Assembly: GCF_039523235.1 (NCBI RefSeq)
Contig: NZ_BAAAEX010000003.1
Length of the DNA stretch: 64,000 bases
Source: Castellaniella ginsengisoli
GTDB lineage: Bacteria > Pseudomonadota > Gammaproteobacteria > Burkholderiales > Burkholderiaceae_B
Direction: 5' to 3' (one strand)
Positions within the stretch are counted from its first letter, which is position 1. Each line of letters starts with the position of its first letter. Position numbers and translations under genes: made by a program. The notes under the pieces were generated by a model that was given only the letters and a program-made list of their open reading frames with translations, did no database searches and was not told the DNA's origin. Below are positions 8,458 to 17,258 of the stretch, in pieces.

Positions 8458-10125
8458 TCAACGCTGCGGCGGACGGGATTCGCCCGGTTCGAGATCCAGG
8501 TCGATGTCCTGGAGCCGTTCGCGCACCATGGACTCCGTCACGCCGGGATCCGCGTCGGCCTCGTCCCGGGCGGCGTTGGCCCGCCGCAACAGCCAGGCGA
8601 TGATGAGCACGATCAGGGCCAGAAGCCCCGTCATCACGCCCAACAAGTGGTCTTGAAGCCACGAGGCCCGCTCCTGGGCGTGCTCGGAAGGCTGCAGTTC
8701 GGCCGCCTGGGCTGCCGGCGCGGCGGCCGCCCCGGTAACGGCCGCCGTGCCCGCCCCTGCCGCGGCTGCGGAAGCGCCCGGGGAAGCGGCAGCCGCCCCC
8801 GCGCGGGAAGCCTGCCCACCCGGCGCGTTGGCGGCAGCGGCGCCGGCTGCGCCGGATGTGTTGCCGGCGCCATGGGTGCCGGCCGCCGCGGCGGATCCGG
8901 ATGCCGTGCCTGCCGCGCCCGTATCGCCGGCCTGAGCGGCGGCTTCCTGGCTGGCTTCGCTGATGGCGCTGGCAATCTGCTGGACCGAGTCGCCGATGGC
9001 CTCGACCCCTTGCACCACGGCGCTGCGCGCCGCCTCTCCCTGGGATTGCAGGGCCTGGTTCAGATTCTGGACATTGCCCTGGAGCTGATCGACCCGGGCC
9101 TCGGCGTCCTTGAGGGCATGGCCGCGTGCGGTGCGGGCGTCGGCAGCCGCGTCGTCGCCAGCGCGACCGGATTCAGTCAGGCGCAGGCGGTCGCCCGCCG
9201 CGCCCGCCGACGAGGCGGACGCCTGCGAGTCTTCTTGCGAGATTCCGCCCGCCGAAGCCGGACGCGCGTCGGCGGCGGACGCGCCGCCCGCCAGGCGGCC
9301 GCGCATCTGCGCAAAGGCGGCGGCCTGCACCTGGAACTGGCGGCGCGCCTCGGCGTCGGAGATCGACAGCATGTCGTTGATGTCCGGCACGGCCAGAGAC
9401 GCGCCCGCGCGGACCAGATTGACGTTGTCGTGGATGAAGGCCTGGGGGTTGGCGCGCTGCAGCGCCAGCATCAATTGATAGATGGACACGCCATCGACCG
9501 CATGGCGGCGGCCGATGGCAAACATCGTATCGCCTGGACGCACGGAAATGGCGCCGGCGGGCACGCGCCGGACGCTGGTGTGGGGCGCCGCGCCGACAGC
9601 GGTTGCCGAGGCGCCGCCCTGGCCAGCGGACGGCGCGGCGGGCGAAGCGGCGGCGCGCGACGGCCCCGGCGCGATCAGGGAAACCTGATAGCGTTGTTCA
9701 CCGGTTGCCGTGCGCACATCGAGCAGCAGATCGGCCAACGGGCCGGCAAAGGCCTGCCCCGAGCCGACGCGCAGAATGCGGCGCCCATCGGGCCGGACAT
9801 CCGCGCCCACGGAAACCGACAGGCTGTCGAGCGGCACAGGCGGCGTCAGGCCCGCCTGGGCCCAGTCGGCGGCCGGCGCAGGCTTGGCCGACAGGGCCTG
9901 CACGTCGGCTTCGGTCAGGCCGGATACCGGCACCAGGATCAACAGCGGCTCGCCGGCACCAGAGGCCATGCGCGCATGGCCGAAGGTGGCGGCCTGGGCA
10001 GCCCCGCCCGCCAGGAACGCCAGCGCCACAGCGCCAGCGGCCAGGCGGCCCATCGGTCTGCGGCGCGTCACCCGCATCGAGGTTGAAAGGTCTCGGATCC
10101 GGCGGACGGCAGCGTGTTTTTTCAT
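8458..10125 (-). CDS. FimV/HubP-like LysM membrane protein, short form
   Basis: This 555-residue protein has a signal region (about 20-47, ending AQA), a FimV N-terminal domain (ATFGHARMASGAGEPL...), a LysM-like peptidoglycan-binding stretch (ISVRPGDTMFAIGRRHAVDGVSIYQLMLALQRANPQAFIHDN, about residues 190-245), a coiled-coil region (about 325-390), a very Ala/Gly-rich linker and one membrane helix near 500-520 (LLGVMTGLLALIVLIIAWLL). Only about 35 residues follow the helix, so the cytoplasmic TPR-like FimV C-terminal region of longer homologues is missing. FimV/HubP proteins help polar organisation and type IV pili. It begins one base after the asd stop, as in the usual asd-fimV-truA order. 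Confidence 0.85.
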   Translation of the reverse strand: MKKHAAVRRIRDLSTSMRVTRRRPMGRLAAGAVALAFLAGGAAQAATFGHARMASGAGEPLLILVPVSGLTEADVQALSAKPAPAADWAQAGLTPPVPLDSLSVSVGADVRPDGRRILRVGSGQAFAGPLADLLLDVRTATGEQRYQVSLIAPGPSRAAASPAAPSAGQGGASATAVGAAPHTSVRRVPAGAISVRPGDTMFAIGRRHAVDGVSIYQLMLALQRANPQAFIHDNVNLVRAGASLAVPDINDMLSISDAEARRQFQVQAAAFAQMRGRLAGGASAADARPASAGGISQEDSQASASSAGAAGDRLRLTESGRAGDDAAADARTARGHALKDAEARVDQLQGNVQNLNQALQSQGEAARSAVVQGVEAIGDSVQQIASAISEASQEAAAQAGDTGAAGTASGSAAAAGTHGAGNTSGAAGAAAANAPGGQASRAGAAAASPGASAAAAGAGTAAVTGAAAAPAAQAAELQPSEHAQERASWLQDHLLGVMTGLLALIVLIIAWLLRRANAARDEADADPGVTESMVRERLQDIDLDLEPGESRPPQR

Positions 10126-11256
10126 TCAGAGTTCACCCAGGGCGATGCGCAGCATGCGGCGCAGAGGTTCGGCGGCGCCCCACAACAACTGGTCGCCCAC
10201 CGTGAAAGCACTCAGGTATTGAGGCCCCATCGACATCTTGCGCAGGCGGCCGACGGGAATGTCCAGCGTGCCGGTCACGGCCACGGGTGTCAATGCCTGC
10301 ATGGAAGAATCGCGGTCGTTGGGCACCAGGCGGGCCCACTCGGTGCCGGTGCGCACCGCCTCATTGATTTCATCCAGAGGAATGTCGCGCCGCAGCTTGA
10401 TGGTCAGCGCCTGGCTGTGGCAGCGCATGGCGCCGATCCGCACGCACAGGCCGTCGACCGGCACGGGGTCGGTGCCGAACCCCGGCCCCCGGCCCAGGAT
10501 CTTGTTGGTTTCCGCGCCGCCCTTCCATTCCTCGCGCGACATGCCATCGCCCAGATCTTTGTCGATCCAGGGAATCAGGCTGCCGCCCAGGGGCACGCCG
10601 AAGTTTTCCCGCGGCAGGCCGGGGTTCTGCTGGGCCTGCAGGACGCCCCGGTCGATGTCGAGGATGGCCGAAGCGGGATCGGCAAGCTGCGCGCTCACGG
10701 CCTGGTTGAGGATGCCGAACTGGATCAGCAGTTCGCGCATGTGACGCGCGCCGCCGCCCGAAGCGGCCTGATAGGTCATGGAGGTCATCCACTCGACCAT
10801 ATCAGCCTTGAACAGGCCCGCCAGACCCATCAGCATGCAACTGACGGTGCAATTGCCGCCGATGAAGTCGCGCACGCCGCGCTGCAGGGCGGCGTCGATC
10901 ACCGGGCGGTTGACCGGATCCAGGACGATGATGGCGTCGTCCTTCATGCGCAGCGTGCTGGCGGCATCGATCCACAGCCCCGTCCAGCCGGCGGCGCGCA
11001 GCTTCGGATAGACGGCCGAGGTATAGTCGCCGCCCTGCGCCGTCAGGATGATCGGCAGCTTGCGCAACGCGTCGATGTCGTGCGCATCCTGCAGGGGGCC
11101 GGCGCCGGCCGCCCAGGACGGCGCCGCGCCGCCCGCGTTGCTGGTGGAAAAGAAGACCGGCTCGAACAAATCGAAGTCCTTTTCGTCGCGCATACGCTGC
11201 ATGAGCACCGAGCCGACCATCCCGCGCCAACCGACCAAACCAACTGCCTGAGCCAT
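10126..11256 (-). CDS. asd: Aspartate-semialdehyde dehydrogenase
   Basis: Asd reduces aspartyl phosphate to aspartate semialdehyde, the branch point to lysine/diaminopimelate, threonine and methionine. The 376-residue protein starts MAQAVGLVGWRGMVGSVLM (NADP-binding GxxGxxG) and carries the catalytic Cys in GGNCTVSCML and the TYQAASGGGARHM segment of the Gram-negative group. It follows leuB in the same direction and runs directly into the fimV-like gene. Confidence 0.96.
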   Translation of the reverse strand: MAQAVGLVGWRGMVGSVLMQRMRDEKDFDLFEPVFFSTSNAGGAAPSWAAGAGPLQDAHDIDALRKLPIILTAQGGDYTSAVYPKLRAAGWTGLWIDAASTLRMKDDAIIVLDPVNRPVIDAALQRGVRDFIGGNCTVSCMLMGLAGLFKADMVEWMTSMTYQAASGGGARHMRELLIQFGILNQAVSAQLADPASAILDIDRGVLQAQQNPGLPRENFGVPLGGSLIPWIDKDLGDGMSREEWKGGAETNKILGRGPGFGTDPVPVDGLCVRIGAMRCHSQALTIKLRRDIPLDEINEAVRTGTEWARLVPNDRDSSMQALTPVAVTGTLDIPVGRLRKMSMGPQYLSAFTVGDQLLWGAAEPLRRMLRIALGEL

Positions 11257-11310
11257 AAATCCCTGCCTGAACCGTAGTGAATGTGAGTATTGGATGCTTA
11301 GTTTAATGCT

Positions 11311-12387
11311 TCAGTTTAATGCCTTCAGCACCGCATCGCCCATTTCCGAAGTCGAAACCCGTGTGGTGCCGGCCTCATGGATGTCGGCCGTGCGCAGGCC
11401 CTGCGCCAGCACGGATTGCACGGCCGCCTCGATCCGGTCGGCCGCAGAGGCTGAATCCAGGGAATAGCGCAACATCATGGCGGCCGACAGGATGGTGGCC
11501 AAAGGATTGGCGACGTTCTGCCCGGCGATGTCCGGCGCCGAGCCGTGGCTGGGCTCGTACAAGCCCTGCCGGCTGGCATTCAGCGAGGCCGACGGCAGCA
11601 TGCCGATCGAGCCCGTCAGCATGGCGGCCTCGTCCGACAGGATGTCGCCAAACAGATTGCCGGTCACCACGACGTCGAAAGCCTTGGGTTCTCTGACCAA
11701 CTGCATGGCCGCATTGTCCACGTACATATGGGACAGTTCGACCTGGGGATATTCGCGGGCCACGTCCATCATGACGTCGCGCCAGAACTGCGAGGTTTCC
11801 AGCACGTTGGCCTTGTCCACGCTGCACAGCCGGCCCCGGCGCTTGGCGGCGGCCTGGAAGGCCACATGGGCGATGCGGCGGATTTCCGTTTCAGCGTAGT
11901 GCATGGTGTCATAGCCCTGGCGATCACCGGCGAACGGGCCGTCGGCCAGCGTGCGGACCCCGCGCGGCTGGCCGAAATAGATGTCCCCGGTCAGCTCGCG
12001 CACGATCAGGATGTCCAGGCCGGCCACCACTTCGGGCTTGAGCGACGAGGCGTTGGCAAGCTCGGGATACAGGATCGCCGGGCGCAGGTTGGCGAACAGC
12101 CCCAGCGCCTTGCGCAAGCCCAGCACGGCCTGCTCCGGGCGCAGGGCGCGTTCCAGGCTGTCGTATTTCCAGTCGCCCACGGCGCCGAACAGAATGGCAT
12201 CGGCGCGCTTGGCCAGCGCCAGAGTGTCCTCGGGCAAGGGATGGCCCTTGGCCGCATAGGCGGCGCCGCCCACGGGCGCCTCGGTCAGTTCCAGATCCAG
12301 GTCCAGCGCGCGCAATACGCGCACCGCCTGCTCAACGATTTCCGGACCGATGCCATCGCCCGGCAGGACTGCAATGCGAGAAGTCAT
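11311..12387 (-). CDS. leuB: 3-isopropylmalate dehydrogenase
   Basis: LeuB oxidises and decarboxylates 3-isopropylmalate in leucine synthesis. The 358-residue protein starts MTSRIAVLPGDGIGPEIVEQ and contains RELTGDIYFGQPRG, the catalytic Tyr in YDTMHY, the Lys in VDKANVLE and the NAD-binding EPSHGSAPDIAGQ region. The frame is open a further 95 codons upstream but that part overlaps the leuD 3' end and does not resemble LeuB. The stop codon lies in a short direct repeat (AGTTTAATGC twice, 14 bases apart). Confidence 0.96.
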   Translation of the reverse strand: MTSRIAVLPGDGIGPEIVEQAVRVLRALDLDLELTEAPVGGAAYAAKGHPLPEDTLALAKRADAILFGAVGDWKYDSLERALRPEQAVLGLRKALGLFANLRPAILYPELANASSLKPEVVAGLDILIVRELTGDIYFGQPRGVRTLADGPFAGDRQGYDTMHYAETEIRRIAHVAFQAAAKRRGRLCSVDKANVLETSQFWRDVMMDVAREYPQVELSHMYVDNAAMQLVREPKAFDVVVTGNLFGDILSDEAAMLTGSIGMLPSASLNASRQGLYEPSHGSAPDIAGQNVANPLATILSAAMMLRYSLDSASAADRIEAAVQSVLAQGLRTADIHEAGTTRVSTSEMGDAVLKALN

Positions 12388-12454
12388 GAAAATTTCCGAT
12401 GAACAAAAGCCCGGCCATGGGTGCGTGGGTTCTTGCGCGCGCCCAGGGCCAGAC

Positions 12455-12480
12455 AAAAGGCGCCGCCGGCAGACGGCGCC
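12455..12480 (-). terminator. Possible Rho-independent terminator between leuD and leuB
   Basis: On the minus strand a 9-bp GC-rich stem (arms 12472-12480 and 12459-12467, one G-U pair) with loop TGCC is followed by TTTT and then TGTCTGG. It falls in the 115-base gap inside the leuC-leuD-leuB operon. The U-tract is short, so partial termination or transcript processing is more likely than a full stop. Confidence 0.5.
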
Positions 12481-12502
12481 CGGGTTGAAGAAAAGACCCG
12501 CC

Positions 12503-13159
12503 TCAAAGGCTTTCGGGGTTCTGGCGGACCAGCCAGGGATGCTGCGCCAGGCGTTGCGCCTCGAAAGCGCGGATCCGGTCCGCGTGAAGCAAGGTCTGGC
12601 CGATCTCGTCCAGGCCCTTGAGCAGGGATTCCTTGCGGTAGGCATCGACCTCGAAAGACCAGGTTTCGCCATCGGGCGCGGTCACCCGCTGCTCCGCCAG
12701 ATCCACGGTCAGCGCGTAGCCCGGGGCGGCTTCGACGGCCTGGAACAGGCGCGCCACGACCGCTTCGGGCAATGTGATCGGCAGCAGGCCGTTCTTGAAA
12801 CTATTGTTGAAGAAGATGTCCGCATAGGACGGGGCGATGAGCGCCCGGAAGCCGAACTGCTGCAAGGCCCAGGGCGCGTGCTCCCGGCTGGAGCCGCAGC
12901 CGAAGTTCTTGCGGCACAGCAGAATCGACGCGCCCTGGTAGCGCGCCTTGTTCAGCACGAAGTCCGGGTTCACCGGCCGTTTGCTGTTGTCCATGCCGGG
13001 CTCGCCGTGGTCCAGATAGCGCAGTTCATCGAACAGGTTCGGACCGAAGCCGGTGCGCTTGATGGATTTCAGGAACTGTTTGGGAATGATCAGGTCGGTA
13101 TCGACGTTTTCCCGGTCCAGGGGGGCGACCAGGCCCCGGTGCGTGGTGAAGGCTTGCAT
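12503..13159 (-). CDS. leuD: 3-isopropylmalate dehydratase small subunit
   Basis: LeuD is the small subunit of isopropylmalate isomerase, which works with LeuC. The 218-residue protein starts MQAFTTHRGLVAPLDRENVD and has DLIIPKQFLK and the substrate loop NFGCGSSREHAPWAL. The start at 13159 lies 8 bases after the leuC stop; upstream in-frame codons overlap leuC and are not part of the protein. Confidence 0.96.
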   Translation of the reverse strand: MQAFTTHRGLVAPLDRENVDTDLIIPKQFLKSIKRTGFGPNLFDELRYLDHGEPGMDNSKRPVNPDFVLNKARYQGASILLCRKNFGCGSSREHAPWALQQFGFRALIAPSYADIFFNNSFKNGLLPITLPEAVVARLFQAVEAAPGYALTVDLAEQRVTAPDGETWSFEVDAYRKESLLKGLDEIGQTLLHADRIRAFEAQRLAQHPWLVRQNPESL

Positions 13160-13167
13160 GATGGATC

Positions 13168-14571
13168 CTATTGGAAAGTGCGCACGTCGACGAAATGCCC
13201 GGCCACGGCGGCGGCGGCGGCCATGGCGGGACTGACCAGATGGGTGCGTCCGCCCTGCCCCTGGCGGCCCTCGAAGTTCCGGTTCGAGGTCGAAGCGCAG
13301 CGTTCGCCGGGTTCCAGCCGATCCGCGTTCATGGCCAGGCACATCGAACAGCCCGGTTCGCGCCATTCGAAGCCGGCATCCAGGAAGATACGGTCCAGGC
13401 CTTCGCGTTCGGCCTGGGCCTTGACCAGCCCCGAGCCCGGCACCACCATGGCCAGGCGCACGTTGGGTGCCACGCGGCGGCCTTTGGCCACGGCCGCAGC
13501 GGCGCGCAGATCCTCGATGCGCGCATTGGTGCAGGAACCGATGAAGACTTTATCGATGGCGATCTCGGCCAGCGGCGTGCCCGCCTTCAGATCCATATAC
13601 TGCAGCGCCCGCTCCATGCCCTTGCGGCGCACGGTATCGGCCTCGGCCGCCGGATCCGGCACCTGGGCGCCGACGGCGGCCACCATTTCAGGCGAAGTGC
13701 CCCAACTGACCTGGGGCTCGATATCGGCCGCATCGATCTCGACCACACGGTCGAAGGTCGCATCCGGGTCGGAATGCAGCGTGCGCCAGTAAGCCACGGC
13801 CTGGTCCCATTGCGCGCCTTCCGGCGCGTAGGGGCGGCCCTTGAAATAATCGATGGTGGTCTGATCCACGGCGATCATGCCGGAACGCGCGCCGGCCTCG
13901 ATGGCCATGTTGCAGACGGTCATGCGCCCTTCCATGGACAGCGCGCGCACGGCGCTGCCGCCGAATTCGATGGCGTAGCCGGTGCCGCCCGCCGTGCCGA
14001 TGCGCCCGATCACATACAGGATCAGGTCTTTGGCCGTACAGCCGAAAGGCAGTTCGCCTTCCACGCGCACCAGCATGCTGCGGCTCTTTTTCATCAGCAG
14101 CGTCTGGGTCGCCAGCACGTGCTCGACTTCGGAGGTGCCGATACCAAAGGCCAGCGCACCCATGGCGCCATGGGTGCTGGTATGCGAATCGCCGCAGACC
14201 ACCGTCATCCCCGGCAGGGTCGCGCCCTGTTCCGGCCCGATGACGTGGACGATGCCCTGACGGTGGTCGTTCATGCGGAATTCGGTGATGCCCCAGGCCT
14301 CGCAGTTCTTGTCCAGGGTTTCGACCTGCAGGCGGGAGACCGGATCCTGGATGCCCTCGTTGCGCGCCGTGGTGGGCACGTTATGGTCGGCCACGGCCAG
14401 GTTGGCGGAAATCCGCCAGGGCTGCCGGCCGGCCAGTTCCAGGCCCTCGAAGGCCTGAGGACTGGTGACTTCATGGACGAGATGGCGGTCGATGTACAGC
14501 AGACAGGTGCCGTCAGGCCCCTGGTGCACCACATGGGCGTCCCAGAGCTTGTCGTACAGGGTTTGGGGCAT
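13168..14571 (-). CDS. leuC: 3-isopropylmalate dehydratase large subunit
   Basis: LeuC is the aconitase-like large subunit that isomerises 2- and 3-isopropylmalate using a 4Fe-4S cluster. The 467-residue protein starts MPQTLYDKLWDAHVVH and shows VVCGDSHTSTHGAMGALAFG, the cluster cysteines in VFIGSCTNARIEDL and EPGCSMCLAMN, and CASTSNRNFEGRQG. It is the first gene of leuC-leuD-leuB; a promoter and a palindromic operator-like site lie upstream. Confidence 0.97.
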   Translation of the reverse strand: MPQTLYDKLWDAHVVHQGPDGTCLLYIDRHLVHEVTSPQAFEGLELAGRQPWRISANLAVADHNVPTTARNEGIQDPVSRLQVETLDKNCEAWGITEFRMNDHRQGIVHVIGPEQGATLPGMTVVCGDSHTSTHGAMGALAFGIGTSEVEHVLATQTLLMKKSRSMLVRVEGELPFGCTAKDLILYVIGRIGTAGGTGYAIEFGGSAVRALSMEGRMTVCNMAIEAGARSGMIAVDQTTIDYFKGRPYAPEGAQWDQAVAYWRTLHSDPDATFDRVVEIDAADIEPQVSWGTSPEMVAAVGAQVPDPAAEADTVRRKGMERALQYMDLKAGTPLAEIAIDKVFIGSCTNARIEDLRAAAAVAKGRRVAPNVRLAMVVPGSGLVKAQAEREGLDRIFLDAGFEWREPGCSMCLAMNADRLEPGERCASTSNRNFEGRQGQGGRTHLVSPAMAAAAAVAGHFVDVRTFQ

Positions 14572-14635
14572 GGTCTTGGCCTCGAAAATCGAAATCACGG
14601 AATGGGCGCCGCCAGTCAACGGACGCAATGAACCC

Positions 14636-14663
14636 ATTATGCCAGTGTGATTTTCCCGGACAA
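14636..14663 (-). promoter_or_regulatory. Predicted leuC promoter
   Basis: On the minus strand TTGTCC (14663-14658) and CATAAT (14641-14636) are separated by 16 bases and point toward leuC, whose start lies 64 bases further on. The hexamers are a fair match to a sigma-70 promoter. Confidence 0.5.
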
Positions 14664-14677
14664 GGCCAATACTTATC

Positions 14678-14703
14678 CTGGTATCCGAGGTACCAGATAC
14701 CAG
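14678..14703. promoter_or_regulatory. Palindromic operator-like site upstream of the leuC promoter
   Basis: CTGGTATC (14678-14685) and GATACCAG (14696-14703) are exact inverted arms; inside them GTACCA repeats the half-site, so CTGGTA also pairs with TACCAG at closer spacing. The site sits about 15 bases upstream of the predicted -35 box, where a LysR-type activator would bind. No regulator gene is adjacent. Confidence 0.5.
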
Positions 14704-14725
14704 CTTGAGCAACACAAGGGAAGGC

Positions 14726-14739
14726 CGGCGCAAGCGCCG
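14726..14739 (-). terminator. Weak hairpin after the M48 protease gene
   Basis: CGGCGC and GCGCCG form a 6-bp stem with a 2-base loop just downstream of the protease stop codon, followed on the minus strand by a pyrimidine-rich but not T-only stretch. It could end transcription weakly before leuC. Confidence 0.3.
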
Positions 14740-14754
14740 CGCCCGACGGTCTAT

Positions 14755-15567
14755 TTATCGCTTGCCCTGGTACAGCGGCAGCACGATGGCGGCGGCCTGC
14801 CGCAGATCGGCGATCCGGCTTTGCGACGAAGGATGGGTGGAGAGGATCTCGGGCGTGCCCCCGCCGCCGGCGCGCTCCATCTTCTGCCACAAGGTGATGG
14901 CGGCGCGCGGGTCGTAGCCGGCGCGGGCGGCCAGTTCGACCCCCATGCGGTCGGCCTCGGTCTCATTGGAGCGGCTGTTGGGCAGGGTGAACATGACCTG
15001 CGTCAGCGAGGAACCCAGATCGGCCACGGCCTGGCTGCCGGTGACGGCCGACAGGATCGACAGCCCGATACCGGTCGCCATCTGGCGCGATACCTGTTCG
15101 CGGGCGTGTTCCCGCAGGGCATGCGAGATTTCATGCCCCAGCACGGCGGCCAACTCGGCATCGGTGGGCTGGATCTTGTCGAGAAACCCGGTGTAGACCG
15201 CGATCTTGCCGCCCGGCATGCACCAGGCATTGATTTCGCCGGATTTCAACACATGGATTTCCCAGGACCAATTGAGCGCATCGGGGCGGAAGACGCCGAC
15301 CTGATTGATGAGCTTGCGGGAAATCGCCTGGACGCGTTTCGTCTGCGCCGCCGAGGGATCCAGGGCGCCCTGGGCCTTGGCCTGCGCCAGGATCTGGCGG
15401 TACTGGGCCGCGGCCTCCTGGTTCAGCTCGGCTTCTGATACCAGGCTGGACATCGTCTGGGTGCGGTTCACTCCCACCAGCCCGGATTGGGTCGTCTGCA
15501 CCTGGGCGCAGGCCGCCAGCAGCACGGCCATGCCCATCGCGCACAGGTTTCGGACGAGTCGGATCAT
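14755..15567 (-). CDS. M48-family metalloprotease lipoprotein (LoiP-like)
   Basis: This 270-residue protein is a predicted periplasmic zinc protease. It has a lipoprotein signal ending LLAAC (Cys20), the zinc-binding HEISH motif at 145-149 and the third ligand in NETEADRMG (Glu204). The domain layout matches the LoiP/YcaL M48 lipoproteins, which act in envelope quality control; the target is not known here. It lies between aroC and leuC on the same strand. Confidence 0.88.
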   Translation of the reverse strand: MIRLVRNLCAMGMAVLLAACAQVQTTQSGLVGVNRTQTMSSLVSEAELNQEAAAQYRQILAQAKAQGALDPSAAQTKRVQAISRKLINQVGVFRPDALNWSWEIHVLKSGEINAWCMPGGKIAVYTGFLDKIQPTDAELAAVLGHEISHALREHAREQVSRQMATGIGLSILSAVTGSQAVADLGSSLTQVMFTLPNSRSNETEADRMGVELAARAGYDPRAAITLWQKMERAGGGGTPEILSTHPSSQSRIADLRQAAAIVLPLYQGKR

Positions 15568-15589
15568 GGTCGTTTCCTCATGGCTTGCC

Positions 15590-16648
15590 TCAGGCGCATT
15601 GCCCCCGGTGGCGCAGGGCGTGGTCCATCAGCACGATGGCCAGCAGGGCTTCGGCGATGGGCGTGGCGCGGATCGCCACGCACGGATCGTGGCGTCCGAG
15701 CGTCTGCACCATGACCGGCTCGTTGGCCCGGTTCACGGAACGGCGCTCGATACGGATGCTGGAAGTGGGCTTGATGGCCAGGGACACCCGCAGCGGTTGT
15801 CCGGAGGAAATCCCGCCCAGCACGCCGCCCGCGTGATTGCCCATGAAACCGTCGGGGCCGAGTTCGTCGCCGTGTTCCGAGCCGCGCATGGCAACGCAAT
15901 CGAAGCCCGAGCCGATCGATACGCCCTTGACGGCATTCAGCCCCATCATGGCATGGGCGATGTCCGCGTCCAGCCGGTCATAGATGGGTTCGCCCCACCC
16001 GGCGGGCAACCCATCGGCCGTGACCTCGATGCGCGCGCCGATGGAGTCCCCGTCATGACGCAGGCGATCCATGAAGGCCTCGAGTTCCGGGACGATGCCG
16101 GCATTGGGCGCGTAAAAGGGGTTGTCCGGCACGGCGTCCCAGGATTCGAAGGGAATCGGGATCGGGCCCAGTTGGCTCATGTAGCCGCGGATGCGCACGC
16201 CGAACTCCTGCATCAGCCATTTGCGCGCCACTGCGCCGGCCGCCACGGTGGGGGCCGTCAGGCGGGCCGAAGAGCGTCCGCCGCCCCGGGGATCGCGCAC
16301 GCCGTATTTCTTCCAGTAGGCGTAGTCGGCATGGCCGGGGCGGAAGGTATCGGCAATGTTGCTGTAGTCCTTGCTGCGCGCATCGGTGTTGCGGATCAGC
16401 AGCCCGATGGGCGTGCCGGTGGTCACGCCTTCGAACACGCCCGAGAGGATCTCCACCGTGTCGGGCTCGCGGCGCTGGGTGACATGGCGCGAAGTGCCCG
16501 GGCGGCGCCGGTCGAGTTCGGCCTGGATGTCGGCCTCGGACAGCGCCATTCCCGGCGGGCAGCCGTCAACCACGGCGCCGATGGCCGGGCCGTGCGATTC
16601 GCCGAAATTGGTGACACGAAACAGGGTACCGAGGGTGTTTCCGGACAT
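15590..16648 (-). CDS. aroC: Chorismate synthase
   Basis: AroC makes chorismate from 5-enolpyruvylshikimate 3-phosphate with reduced FMN, the last common step of aromatic synthesis. The 352-residue protein starts MSGNTLGTLFRVTNFGESHG and contains RPGHADYAYWKKYG, DPRGGGRSSAR and FMGNHAGGVLGGISSGQP, all family signatures. The start at 16648 is preferred over upstream in-frame codons because it begins at the conserved N-terminus. Confidence 0.97.
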   Translation of the reverse strand: MSGNTLGTLFRVTNFGESHGPAIGAVVDGCPPGMALSEADIQAELDRRRPGTSRHVTQRREPDTVEILSGVFEGVTTGTPIGLLIRNTDARSKDYSNIADTFRPGHADYAYWKKYGVRDPRGGGRSSARLTAPTVAAGAVARKWLMQEFGVRIRGYMSQLGPIPIPFESWDAVPDNPFYAPNAGIVPELEAFMDRLRHDGDSIGARIEVTADGLPAGWGEPIYDRLDADIAHAMMGLNAVKGVSIGSGFDCVAMRGSEHGDELGPDGFMGNHAGGVLGGISSGQPLRVSLAIKPTSSIRIERRSVNRANEPVMVQTLGRHDPCVAIRATPIAEALLAIVLMDHALRHRGQCA

Positions 16649-16801
16649 GAGGAATTCTATGAAATTAGGCCATCGAAGCTTGCCCGACAGTACGCACCAT
16701 CGGTTCCGCCCGCACGGTGGACGCACGAAACGAGCCTCCTGAGGGCTGATTATCGCATCCTTTGACCGGGACCCGGCCCCCGTCTTCCGGCGCTTTCACC
16801 A

Positions 16802-16819
16802 CCGGGCGGATGCGCCCGG
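16802..16819 (-). terminator. Hairpin directly downstream of merR
   Basis: CCGGGCG and CGCCCGG form a perfect 7-bp stem with a 4-base loop, 5 bases beyond the merR stop. No T-run follows, so it may only stabilise the transcript end. Confidence 0.3.
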
Positions 16820-16824
16820 CAGGC

Positions 16825-17238
16825 CTAGGCCGGCGGCACCAGGATGTTCAATGTCCGGCAGCACGCATAGGCTCTCAACGGGCATTGAGCGCAGCTCGGC
16901 TGCCCCCGGCATTCCTCCAGCAGGGATTCCAGCCCCCGGACCATTCTGCTCAAGTCCCGCATCCGGCTGCGCAGAACCTGAATTTTCTCCTGGACCAATT
17001 CCTGCACCTGCACGCATTGCACGACCTGCGGCGGCTGCAGCAACAAGATGATTTCGTCGAGCGAGAAGCCCCAGGCCTGGGCCTGCTTGATGAAGCGGAT
17101 CCTTTCGACGACATCCTGAGAATAGTGTCGATGGGACCCCAGGGGCTTTACCGGAACCGCGACAAGGCCGCGACGCTGGTAGTAGCGGATGGTCTCCACG
17201 TTCACGCCGGCGAGTTTCGCGGCACGACCGATGTTCAA
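16825..17238 (-). CDS. merR: Mercury-type MerR transcriptional regulator, orphan
   Basis: This 137-residue protein has the MerR winged-helix DNA-binding domain (GVNVETIRYYQRRGLV, residues 11-26, and GFSLDEIILLL, 58-67), a dimerisation helix and a metal-binding C-terminus. The three Hg(II) ligands of Tn501 MerR (Cys82, Cys117, Cys126) have exact counterparts at Cys75, Cys110 and Cys119, with identical spacing; further Cys occur at 116, 126 and 127. The start must be the TTG at 17238: GAGG lies 7 bases upstream and an in-frame TGA occurs four codons earlier. The divergent promoter at 17259 carries a classic mer operator. No merT, merP, merA or other resistance gene is present in the window. Confidence 0.88.
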   Translation of the reverse strand: MNIGRAAKLAGVNVETIRYYQRRGLVAVPVKPLGSHRHYSQDVVERIRFIKQAQAWGFSLDEIILLLQPPQVVQCVQVQELVQEKIQVLRSRMRDLSRMVRGLESLLEECRGQPSCAQCPLRAYACCRTLNILVPPA

Positions 17239-17258
17239 TGCATCACCTCATGAACTCC

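Noticed and set aside
12388..12672. 95-codon upstream extension of leuB
   Set aside because: It overlaps leuD and lacks LeuB similarity; MTSRIAVLPGDGIGPE is the family N-terminus.
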